Shown here: piece by piece, positions 9,825-17,574 of the stretch
How positions within the stretch are numbered: the stretch's first letter is position 1
Layout of the letters: the number at the start of each line of letters is the position of its first letter
The notes under the pieces: generated by a model
Database searches by the model: none
What the model was told of the DNA's origin: nothing
The model's input: the letters and a program-made list of their open reading frames with translations, nothing else
Program-made: the position numbers and the translations under genes
NCBI GenBank assembly: GCA_003427395.1
Contig: BFEA01000322.1
Location: forward strand, 1,342,071-1,372,272
Direction of reading: 5' to 3'
Source of the DNA: Chara braunii
Taxonomy: Eukaryota; Streptophyta; Charophyceae; Charales; Characeae
DNA: 30,202 nt

Positions 9825-9860
9825 CTGTCTCTTATACACATCTAGATGTGTATAAGAGAC
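9825..9860. other. Nextera mate-pair junction adapter (sequencing artefact)
   Basis: 9825-9843 reads CTGTCTCTTATACACATCT and 9844-9860 reads AGATGTGTATAAGAGAC. These are the two inverted Tn5 mosaic ends as joined in the Nextera mate-pair circularisation adapter, lacking only the final AG. A natural 36-base match is essentially excluded. The adapter joins a TG-rich tract to the inside of the Gy1 LTR; the joined pieces need not be neighbours in the genome. Confidence 0.96.
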
Positions 9861-11166
9861 CCGTCAAAACACAGACTGAGAACACTGCTGATTTCTGAAG
9901 TTCTGCCGATGGAATGGATGCCTTGCTGAGATTCCCGCTTTCTGCTATGTTTTCCAAGTCTGTCTAAGTGTGCGTGCTTGTGACTTGCGTGCCGTCTGAG
10001 TGTTTGTCGGAATGATTGTGGGTGTGACCCGCAAGGGTACTTGCTTGTTTGGCAGGCCCGTAGGGCCGATACTTACCTGTGGCCGTGGCATTGAGGGTTG
10101 TAGCAGGGAAAAACACTCAAGTGGTGAAGCTAGCGGCTCTGCGGCCCTTGGGGTAGCGGAAAAACACTCAAGTAGGCCGGTAGGCCGATACTGCACCCCA
10201 CTGCAGTTGGCGTGAGGGGGTATTGGAGGCCGAGCAGAAAAAGACAAAGTTGGCATTTTTAGAGTCCAGTAGCGGTAGGGTAGGTCTAGCCGGTACCAGT
10301 CCAACCAGTCTGAGTCTAGAGCCTATACGGGTAATATCAGGGTCTGCAATGATGTTTCCCTCCTAAACGGAGGAGGTACCGGTTGCTTGGAGAGGCCGAG
10401 CGGCCTAGAAGTCACCGCCCAGGAGGCAAGTAGGCCGCTATATCAAGCGGCAGGGCGGAGAGCCCAGCCTCATTCTTCAGTGTGCAAGTTTGGCGACACG
10501 CTGCTAGAGCGCTGGCTGGAGTAGCGCTGGGTACCTCAGCGCTGCTGGGAGGAAGAAGCCGGGAGCTCTTACCTTGGCCATGGTGGAGCTCTACCGGTAG
10601 GAGGAGGGAGAAGGGGACCAAGGGGGAGAGTGGCGAGGTACTTACTGGCTATGGTAGACACCATCTTCATCTTCTTGCTAGGCTACATCAGGAAGGCCCC
10701 AGTGGGGGTAGTGCCGCATCAAGGAAGCTCGGGACATAGTCAGGCATGGTGGCTAAGTGGGCAGCGGCATAGCTGCATGGTGATTACCTTCAAGTGGGGC
10801 AGCGGCGTAGCTGCTTTGAGTTGTCCTTTGGACAGGAGGCTGAAGCCTCAGTAGTCCACGATAGCCTCGGCCTGTATGTAGAGGAAGAGGAAGGGTTGCC
10901 ATGGCTATGGTGGACCTCATGTTGTGCCTGCAGTAGAAGTGGGATTCAGACATTCATTCTAGTTCAGTCATTCAACATTATTATTATTATTTCTTGTTTG
11001 AATAAGAGGGAGGAGATAAGGAGGAAGGGTTGGTTGGCGAAGAAGAAGAGCCTTGACATTGGTTTATGCTGGAGTACATCATCATCTTCTTCTTTCTCAC
11101 TTCTTCTTCTTCTTCTTTCCCTCTCTTTCCTCTTCAAGTTCATTCATTTCTTTTGCAATTGGATGG
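9858..11166 (+). repeat. Exact second copy of Gy1 LTR (3553-4861), probable assembly artefact
   Basis: Offset from the first copy is a constant 6305 bp, and every frame I compared (3640-4648 against 9945-10953) translates identically, so I see no substitution or indel. The copy lacks the first 6 and last ~53 bases of the LTR. It begins in adapter sequence (sharing GAC with it) and ends at an N. A real second LTR insertion would have its own TG and CA ends and a target duplication, and none exists. It should be disregarded when counting LTRs. Confidence 0.85.
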
Positions 11167-11180
11167 NGGGGGGGGGGGGG
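11167..11180. other. N plus 13-G run, assembly break
   Basis: One undetermined base followed by GGGGGGGGGGGGG, right where the duplicated LTR copy stops. This looks like a poorly supported join. Sequence on either side should be treated as unlinked. Confidence 0.85.
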
Positions 11181-11632
11181 CATGTCTGTTTTTCTTTTTT
11201 TTAATTTGTTTTTATGTTTTTTAAACTTTTTTTTAATTATAAATATATATAGTTAAAATAAAAAATAAAAAGATAAGTTGTTGTACATCTTTGAAATGTC
11301 TATGAACCTATATTTTTAATTTGTTTTTCTGTTTTTTTTTTAGCCCCAAAACAATTTATGCGTAACAAAAAAAAAAAACTTATTTCATCTTTTGTTCTTT
11401 TTTCTCACCATTGTGTTTATGTTTTTTTTTTTAATACATTAAAAACTTAAAAAATAAAAGTAAAAATTTGAGGTTGTAAACCTCAAAAAGATCTACAACA
11501 CCATATTTTTTGTTTTTTTCTTAAATAATTTTTCGCTTGCGAAAAAGATCATCGTGCGTCCCGGTGAAACCTTGTTGCTTCGGCGTTTAAACGCCAAATC
11601 AACGAAATTTAACGACCGTTGAATCCAACTTC
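11181..11632. other. AT-rich right part of the nested insertion
   Basis: Poly-T/poly-A-rich sequence with no coding support. Near its right end are two near-perfect inverted repeats: TTTTTCGC/GCGAAAAA around a TT spacer (near 11529-11546) and the 14-bp palindrome GGCGTTTAAACGCC (near 11581-11594). These subterminal palindromes belong to the right inverted end of the insertion. Confidence 0.6.
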
Positions 11633-11642
11633 AGACACACAG

Positions 11643-11652
11643 CGAATAGGAT
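11643..11652. repeat. Target-site duplication, right copy
   Basis: CGAATAGGAT, identical to 9235-9244, followed directly by the expected continuation of the Gy2 RT (minus-strand GAS before ILF). Confidence 0.8.
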
Positions 11653-11856
11653 CGATGCGCCGTATGACAATGAGTTGGGCTTAATCCACCCCTTCTTGAG
11701 CAGTTCATCAATTTGTTTGCGCAGCTCATCGAGTTTTTTCGGAGACATTCGATAGATGGGCCCCTTGGGGGTTTTGCTATCGGGCTCTGTCTGTATCCGG
11801 TGCTTTATTTCTTTTTCCACTACTCTTGTCGGGCTCTCTCCCACATCAACTTTCAA
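11643..11856 (-). pseudogene. Gy2 pol: protease-RT linker and RT N-terminus
   Basis: Minus-strand reading: VEKEIKHRIQTEPDSKTPKG, YRMSPKKLDELRKQIDELL, KKGWIKPNSLSYGASILF. This is the conserved entry to gypsy RT (HxIxTxPxxxP, Y.MSP.EL.EL..QL.EL...G.I.PS.SPYGA). Coding stops being homologous immediately after ILF, at the insertion edge; the residues that follow in this frame (AVCLKLDS...) come from the transposon end. Gy4 has the same segment at ~26340-26540. The collinear continuation lies at 8924-9244. Confidence 0.85.
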
Positions 11857-11883
11857 TAATTTCTCGACTGCGGGTGGTGTCTT

Positions 11884-12366
11884 CTACTTCTCCTTTTTGC
11901 TCTCATTAACCGGTCTAACATAAGCGACAAACGCTTGGTCCGTCAGATCGGCTTTGACCACATGCTTGGCGAACGCCGTGGCACTCACGCAGCAAAGGGA
12001 CAGGTTGGACTCTACTCGAAACTCATGGTACAACCACATTTTCTTTTTGCCACCTTCGGGGCTGGGCAGCCAACACTCATGCTCGCCCATCTTCACTTCA
12101 GCCCTCGCGGCCTCTTCCCAATCCGTCCCCAAAATTAAGCCAAAGGGAAGGTTATCCTCCACTAAGAGGGTCAGGGAGTGCAAAACTTGCTCTACCTTGT
12201 TCCCCCCCTCCATCCGGAAGTATGCCTTTACCCCTTTGACGTACTCTTCTGCTCTCATGCCGCGGTTATCTACCAGCCTGCTGACGACCGGCTATTCCAA
12301 TTTCAAAACCTTCATGCTGAGGTGCATCTTCTGCAGTCCCTTTCGGCTAATGTAGCTACACGTTGA
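11884..12366 (-). pseudogene. Gy2 retropepsin-like protease remnant
   Basis: From the right end: LFDSRSTCSYISRKGLQ near 12370-12320 is the position of the aspartic protease active site, where relatives have L-[IV]-D-S-G-[AS]-[ST]. Here G is replaced by R. A stop then interrupts the frame, and the open part from 12258 gives VKGVKAYFRMEGG, VLHSLTLLVEDNLPFGLILG and TDWEEAARAEVKMGEHECWL. The LILGTDW block is the conserved retropepsin C-terminal (ILGxDW) motif. Gy4 25712-26158 is the matching copy (VLHSLTLLEEDSLPFDMILG). Non-functional. Confidence 0.75.
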
Positions 12367-13250
12367 CCTACTATCGAATAGTATCGATTAATGCGTTGTA
12401 GGCGTGAACACCCTTATAAGGGTATTCACCCGTATTTTTGCACTTCGCATGAGTCGTAATGACGCACAGCCCCCGACCGACTCTTTATAGCCTGAATGAT
12501 GGGCGCATGTAGAGAGAAGGGAAGAGAGTCTGTGGACGCGTGAGTTTAAGACGCGGGTGATTCTTTCTCGTGTACGGAAGGCCAGTATCCGTGATTTAAA
12601 GGTTTAAAGTTGATTAAAAATCGAGATTGGGCTAAGTTGGCCGTTTGTTTACGCAGGCCGTGGGTAGAGCCTCGGCATCTGCCCGGTCAAGGCGCCAACT
12701 TTAGCGGTTGGAAGCCCGACCGGTAGGCCAAGGCGTGGCCTTGGGACATTTTGGTGAGGCTGTGCAATGTGCAGAACCCGTTCTATGGGTTTCCGCTAGT
12801 GCGAGTACCAGCCTTGGGCCTAGCACTATTGACTCAGGGATTGAGGCCAGCGACCAGCGACGGAGGAGCGAAGGAACATTACGAAGGAAACTGGGGGGTT
12901 GAGGGCCCGACAAGGCTATCCCCCACAATTTTGTTGCCGACTTCGGCATCAGGCCTGATTGGTGGGACCGAGGGGGAGCCAGGGGTTCTCTCTCTCCCCC
13001 CCAAACCTCGCTTCCTATTCCTTTATTTTATTGTTACTTTTATTTTGTACCTTATTATTAACCATTTGATTCTTTTTATTCTTTGCTTCTGGGATCGGTC
13101 CCCGTGCCGGTACCGGAACCGATCCTGGTGCAATCAGATTCGTTCTCATTCACACTTTTCATGCATGTAAACAGTAGCGCAGCAAACTGGCGACATGCGC
13201 CCACTCAAAACTCAGAGATATGGCTTCCAGATACGTGTTCACTTTCAACT
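12367..13250. other. Unassigned region with palindromes
   Basis: No gene is recognised. Visible structures: a perfect 14-bp palindrome ACCCTTATAAGGGT at 12410-12423; a hairpin with 7-bp arms CCAAGGC/GCCTTGG and a 3-nt loop at 12728-12744; an inverted repeat GGATCGGT/ACCGATCC near 13092-13126 enclosing CCGGTACCGG. Part of the right end may be the outer part of the Gy3 LTR. The stretch is GC-richer than its flanks between 12640 and 13010. Confidence 0.45.
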
Positions 13251-13978
13251 GGCTATGGCGACTCAGCACCCAAACAACTCAGTGTTCACATGCACCGGAT
13301 CACCCTGGATATCCCACACGTGTCACTCTGAACACTCACACATACACACACACACTTCACACTAAACTATAGCTATGGCAGCTATGGATGCCTCTACCCT
13401 ATCGCTATGCTACGCTCCTTCTCTCTCGCCCACTTCAGTTCCGGGCTCTCTGCTGACCTCCTTGCACAAGTCGCTGTGGCAGCGCTTCCGCATGGCTCAC
13501 CCAGGAATGAATACATGGTTGGGCGCTGCCTCTGGATTTATACTTCTGAAACTCGGTGGTCTGCCCCTTTCCATCGGCCCATGGTGCTCACAGTCCCTCG
13601 TGGTACTTGCTGGACCGGACTGGGACTGACTGGACCTTACCGCTGACTAACTGTGGACTCACTGCTAACCTACCGTAGTCGTACTGCTATTGCACTACAG
13701 TTTAGTCCATCACTTGACTCACCACTTGCCCACTTGCTGACCTTCTAGAAGGACTACAGCTAGGCTTCTGGAACTCGCTAAGACTCCTACTCTAAAGATC
13801 TACAGATCGAACCCCTGCTTCCTATGGGACCCTACGACAGGCTACTAACTGTTACAAGTACACAAGTCGCAGGTTCAACTCTCGGGTTCTACACATGTAC
13901 TGTACACAGGTGGGGTGAGGTCTAGGGATCGAGCTTTGGGATCTGCATCTGCTACTGCAAAAGGTGAAAACCGTTTCA
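13251..13978 (-). repeat. Gy3 3' LTR (left edge uncertain)
   Basis: On the minus strand it starts TGAAACGGTTTTCACC at 13978, following the purine-rich GGACGGCGGGAG. It shares ordered blocks with the Gy2 LTR (GGCTATGGC 13251, ATCACCCTGGATA 13299, GGCAGCTATGG 13377, AGCGCTTCCGCAT 13481). It contains a short CA run (about 13338-13354). The outer end was not found; homology begins no later than 13251. Confidence 0.65.
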
Positions 13979-14016
13979 CTCCCGCCGTCCTAAATTCGAG
14001 GTCCTCCGAGAATATT

Positions 14017-14450
14017 TCAGTCCAAGGCAGGACCTTTACCCTTCTTATCACGTTCATAGGCTCTGACTATGTCGGGAGCTGTTTCTAGAAGTTCTGTCCT
14101 AGTAAACCAGCGGTCGTCTTCTGGTTCCTGATGAGCAAACCGGACCTTATACTGTTTTTGTGGACGACCTCTACCTCCTGTTCTAAAGACATCTTCCTCT
14201 ACAATGTCGTCAATGTCATGACTTTCATCCATATCCGGGGGGATCATGGATCTTCTTGAAGGGAACTGTTGACTTGTGACACACGGCAGCAGCTTTGAAG
14301 CATGAAACACAGGGTATGCGCGGAGGTGTGTTGGAATCTCTATAGTGTAGGACGGTCCATCCTCTCCGCCCTCAACTTCTAGAACCGGCCACGGTCCTCT
14401 ATATGCAGGCAGTAACTTTTGTGAGATGTTCTCCTCATGTGCAAACTCTT
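14017..14450 (-). pseudogene. Gy3 integrase C-terminal tail and chromodomain
   Basis: Minus-strand reading from ~14450: EEFAHEENISQKLLPAYRGP, PVLEVEGGEDGPSYTIEIP, then in the frame open from 14310 FHASKLLPCVTSQQFPSRRS and the chromodomain-like DIDDIVEEDVFRTGGRGRP, KQYKVRFAHQEPEDDRWF, TRTELLETAPDIVRAYER, ending GKGPALD. The LLPAYRGPWPVL block corresponds to LLPQYYGPWKVL in Gy1. The stop is 38 bp from the LTR edge. The domain itself looks intact, but it has lost its integrase partner. Confidence 0.85.
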
Positions 14451-15592
14451 CCTATATCCAGATAATGTACTATGGATCCAAAGTAGTTTGATCTCCTATT
14501 CAGAGCGTCCGCAACTACATTATACTTACCCTTCACTGGCTTGAGCTCAAAGTCGTACTGGTCTATCTCAGCGGCCCACCTAGTTAGCTTAGGTGTCATC
14601 TTGGCCTGGGTCTTTAACCATCTAAGTGTCTCATGGTCGGAATACACTTTGAAGTGCCTCCCAAGCAGGTAATGCTTCCAATGTTCTAAGGTCTGCCTGA
14701 GAGCGTAGAGTTCTCTCTCGTACGTCGAGGTAGCAACCTTCTTTGAGGGCATCCTTGCTGACATGAACTCTACGGGTCTGTAGCCATTGTCGTCGTCTTG
14801 CTGCAGCACGGCGCCTATCCCATACCGACTCACGTCCGTGGTGACGATAAATGGCAAAGACGGATCGACTAATTTGAGGACAGGGTACTCTATCAATGCG
14901 CGCTTTAACTTCTTTAGCGCAGACGTACAGTTTTTCTCCCATTGCCAAATTGCCTCTTTCTTTAGCAACCTGCGCAAGGGAGCGGCGATAGTGGAGAAGT
15001 TCCTCACAAACTTCCTAAAGTAGTTAGCTAGGTCAAGGAACGACCGCAACTCTGTCAATGTGCGGGGCGTCGACCAATCTCTAATCGCCGCTATCTTATT
15101 GTCCTCTAGCTTAATGTCATCTCCGTCCAACACGTGGCCCAAGTACAAGACTTGTGTCTTGGCCCACTCGCACTTCTTTGCGTTGATCTTGAAGTTAGCC
15201 TCTCGTAGCTTCTCCAAGACCTGCTTCAAATGACCCTGATGCTCCTGGAGGGTCTTGCTGAAGACTAATATATCATCTAGATAGACTACTACAAACTTAT
15301 CTAACCATGGTCTGAACAAATCATTCATACAACGCTGGAAAGTAGCTGGCACGTTGGTTAGCCCAAAGGGCATCACTATAAACTCATAATGTCCATATCT
15401 AGTCCGGAACGCAGTCTTATACTGGTCATCAGGATGGACCTTTATCTGATGGTATCCGGACTTCAGGTCTATCTTAGAGAAGTACTTGCAACCCTGCACC
15501 CGATCTAGAAGATCGTCTATCCTGGGCAGCGATTCAACATTCTTTACAGTAATCGCATTCGAACCCCTGTAGTCTATACATATTTTTTCCAA
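14435..15592 (-). pseudogene. Gy3 reverse transcriptase-RNase H, 385-codon open frame
   Basis: RT blocks: KICIDYRGSNAITVKN, KYFSKIDLKSGYHQIKV (first catalytic Asp), FRTRYGHYEFIVMPFGLTN, VPATFQRCMNDLFRPWL, FVVVYLDDILVFSKTL (YLDD intact), AKKCEWAKTQVLYLGHVLDG, TELRSFLDLANYFRKFVRN. RNase H blocks: FIVTTDVSRYGIGAVLQQDD, ELYALRQTLEHWKHYLLG, VYSDHETLRW, YNVVADALNRRSNYFG. All catalytic acids of both domains appear present, although usual TTDAS is TTDVS and DALSRR is DALNRR. The open frame begins at a TTG; there is no native start because the RT N-terminus is cut off at ~15597. It ends YLDIGRVCT, where the deletion junction throws the frame off. The longest intact pol piece in the window. Confidence 0.92.
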
Positions 15593-15597
15593 CTCCC

Positions 15598-16060
15598 TGA
15601 ATTAGTAAAAATTTGGGCAGCATCTTCTTTAGAAAAGTAAATTTTCCCAAATTTATACTAAGTCAGATAAGAACTCAAAATAAAGTTTGATTTTAACCAA
15701 GTTAAAATTTTAACTAACTCCTTAATTTTATAAAAATTTCGGCAGCGCTTCCCATATAAAAAGTAACTTTCAAAAATTTATATAAGCTAAGTTTAAAAAT
15801 CCAGAAATAACTTTGACTTCCAAAAGTCCAATTTTGTCGAACTTTCTGATTTAGCAAAAATTTTGGCACCACTTCCTTTATAAAATGAGACTTTTCATAT
15901 TTTTACTAAGCCATACATAAAAAAATTTAGACAAGCTGAAATTTAAAAAATCAAAATATGACTAACTCTTTGGTTCTGTAAAAATTTTGGCAGCGCTTCC
16001 CGTAGAGAAAGTAGCTTGCCAAGATTTATACAAGACCAAGTATAAAAAAACATCCAAGAA
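15598..16060. repeat. Four ~124-bp degenerate tandem repeats forming hairpins
   Basis: Units are anchored by GTAAAAATTT-like starts at 15605, 15730, 15854 and 15978 (spacing 125, 124, 124). Each continues (T/C)GGCAGCGCTTCCC-like, then TATAAAAAGTAACTTT-like, then AAATTTATACTAAG-like. Unit 1 has 9-bp complementary arms AAATTTGGG/CCCAAATTT. Unit 4 has 11-position arms AAATTTTGGCA/TGCCAAGATTT with one wobble pair. Units 2 and 3 have shorter, imperfect arms. A related motif (TTTCCGGCAGAGCTCCC) occurs near 17353, and weaker relatives near 22868 and 22967. Noncoding. The block starts exactly where Gy3 homology ends, so it may be the edge of another inserted element starting TGAATTAG. Confidence 0.75.
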
Positions 16061-16324
16061 AATGCAGAAAATTACATAAGTAAAATAAACTTAGCTCAGA
16101 AAATGCAGGAATTAAAACCAACTTTTATAGCTCTAGCACGTGGCGAGCTTCTAAAGCAACTACCCATCAAACTGAAACTCAGACTAAGTAGTAATCTCAC
16201 TCAACTACATGCAAGGCAAAGCCACAAGGGTAAGTATTCTTACCAGCCCCAAGTCAATATGATCAAAGACTAATTCATATTATTTCAATTATTTTTCCCT
16301 TATACCCAATTACATAAGGCGTAA
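16061..16324. other. Spacer between the two hairpin-repeat blocks
   Basis: AT-rich, noncoding. One possible weak hairpin (ACTAC/GTAGT arms near 16160-16193). No gene seen. Confidence 0.4.
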
Positions 16325-17054
16325 AGCTAGACCACCCAAACTTATGGAACAGTGTCTAGCTCAGTCATTGAGTATACACAAACAGAGGGCACTACAACTT
16401 TTTTCTTCCTTGGGCATATGATTAAGTTGTCCATCCTAGTCGTCTTGAACTGCCTAAGTATCAAAGTTATATATAATTATCTGCACTTAATCTTGTAAGG
16501 TAACATATGATTGAACCGATCATCTTTGCTCAAAGTTCGGCATGTCTCTTCTTACTACAAGTTTATTCTTAATCAATACTCTCTTCAGTTTCTGATAAGC
16601 TATAATCAGACCACCCAATCTTATGAGACATTGTCTGACTAGCCCGTTCATAAATAAAGTAATAATAAAATATAGTTAAGTTATAACATTTTGGTTCCAG
16701 CATGTGGGCGACATTAGACCAAGACCACCCAAAATTATGAAACATGTCTGGTTTTCTGTCCGATTTATTTTTCTTAATGGTGAAGCAGGAAGAGGTTAAG
16801 TCACTCAAACTTATGGAACATGCTCAGACCCCCTTGTCCACAACCAAAAGAAACGGAGAAAACCCCAAAAAAACAAGGCAACCAAGTCACCCAAACTTAT
16901 GGGACAATGCTTGGTCCCAAAAAAGTCAACCATAGACAACGCTCGCAAGTCAGAGCAACCAGACCACCCAAACTTATGGAACATGTCTGGTCCTCCAGGC
17001 AACTTAAAAATAAACATAGCACTGGGTGTCCCCAACTTATGGAGACTTGTCCAG
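16325..17054. repeat. Array of seven conserved-loop hairpins with changing stems
   Basis: Seven copies of a CACCCAAACTTATGGAACAT-like core, at about 16333, 16612, 16726, 16802, 16888, 16965 and 17028. The flanks are complementary and differ between copies: 16325-16361 AGCTAGAC/GTCTAGCT; 16606-16638 TCAGAC/GTCTGA; 16718-16752 ACC(A)AGAC/GTCTGGT with one bulge; 16881-16915 ACCAAG/CTTGGT; 16958-16991 ACCAGAC/GTCTGGT; 17022-17054 CTGG/CCAG. The copy near 16795 pairs poorly. Loops are 20-23 nt. Spacings shrink from 281 to 64 bp. No coding. The conserved loop with compensated stems is seen directly; any function is unknown. Confidence 0.8.
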
Positions 17055-17540
17055 CCTTTGATGGACCCAGTCAAACACAAGCAATACTGCCTTCCTCTCA
17101 TCCTTCCCCCAGATGCAATCCCTTTCCACAATTTGTTTTCAGTCAGTCAACAAAACTAAAATTGACATTGCGCATGCCTTCCTTTATTTAAGTCTGGTTT
17201 AAGTCATGAAAGTCAAACTCAAAGTCAAAGTAAGGGTGCAACGCAATATACTCAGTCAAACATAGCAAGAAGTATGAATACGGGTTATAACTGGGTTTAT
17301 AGAAAGAACGCAATGATTATCTCTCAATTCCCTGCCTCCAGAACTCCTCCTTATTTCCGGCAGAGCTCCCATAATCGGTGGGTTGACTCCCCATAGAGTC
17401 TTGCTGCGGTCCTACAGGTTGCAATCCCACTTGCCGCCTTCCTCTCAGAACAAGATCAGACTTAGAGTAAGAAGGGCAGAAGGTAAGAGGTTTCAGACTC
17501 TCGAGATACAAGAGAGGAACAACTCAACTCTCTAGAGAGG
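17055..17540. other. Unassigned region with one more GGCAGAG-type motif
   Basis: No gene is recognised. Near 17349-17376 TTATTTCCGGCAGAGCTCCC followed by ATAATCGG resembles the 124-bp repeat core. The stretch 17410-17520 has a short minus-strand frame without recognisable motifs. Confidence 0.4.
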
Positions 17541-17551
17541 GCCTTGATACC
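17541..17551 (-). other. Possible primer-binding-site remnant (initiator tRNA-Met type)
   Basis: The minus strand reads GGTATCAAGGC, close to the TGGTATCAGAGC priming site used by many plant LTR retrotransposons, but with differences. If real, an LTR would lie to its right and the hairpin-repeat block 15598-17540 would be the interior of a noncoding minus-strand LTR element. I could not find the LTR pair, so this is tentative. Confidence 0.25.
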
Positions 17552-17574
17552 TTCACTCGCCTGAGGGCCTCTCA

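Larger units (their letters stand above)
9245..11642. mobile_element. Nested DNA-transposon-like insertion (Mutator-like?) in Gy2
   Basis: The insertion splits the Gy2 RT between two exact 10-bp copies of CGAATAGGAT. Its ends are inverted: GTGTGTCT at 9245-9252 and AGACACAC at 11633-11640. The inverted similarity extends with gaps for about 50 bp (left AACGGGGGAATTAAACTCTC; right, reversed, AACGGTCGTTAAATTTC; both then CGTTGA). A 9-11 bp target duplication with long degenerate inverted ends is the pattern of Mutator-like elements, and neither end shows retroelement features. No transposase is recognisable, so it would be non-autonomous. The interior is compromised by an adapter-marked misjoin (9825-11180), so its true length and content are unknown. 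The two extra bases at the right end (AG) make the exact terminus uncertain. Confidence 0.6.
6679..12366 (-). mobile_element. Gy2: decayed Ty3/gypsy chromovirus, split by a nested insertion
   Basis: Read on the minus strand from 12366 leftwards: protease remnant, RT N-terminus, [insertion 9245-11642], rest of RT, RNase H, integrase, chromodomain, LTR. Coding is shattered into short frames by stops and frameshifts, and key residues are lost (RT YLDN for YLDD; integrase SINF for SIDF). No gag, primer-binding site or 5' LTR is recognisable beyond 12366. It is the same lineage as Gy3 and Gy4. Confidence 0.88.
13979..15597 (-). mobile_element. Gy3: 5'-truncated gypsy chromovirus with integrase deleted
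   Basis: Minus-strand order: RT (from ~15597), RNase H, [deletion junction ~14450], integrase C-terminal tail, chromodomain, LTR at 13978. It is the best preserved of the three related copies. Upstream RT, protease and gag are absent: homology ends at ~15597, where a different repeat begins with TGAATTAGTAAAAATTTGGG. No matching right-hand continuation of Gy3 was found elsewhere in the window. Confidence 0.87.

Noticed and set aside
9825-9860. A natural 36-bp palindrome or transposon end
   Set aside because: It matches the Nextera mosaic-end pair base for base; artefact is far likelier than biology.
9858-11166. A second genuine Gy1 LTR, giving an LTR pair with 3547-4914 around the Gy2 region
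   Set aside because: It lacks LTR termini, starts in a sequencing adapter, ends at an N, and is identical while everything around it is diverged. The sequence between the two copies is in the wrong orientation and lineage.
16325-17054. CRISPR array
   Set aside because: Spacing is irregular (64 to 281 bp), repeats are imperfect, no cas genes occur, and the context is eukaryotic.
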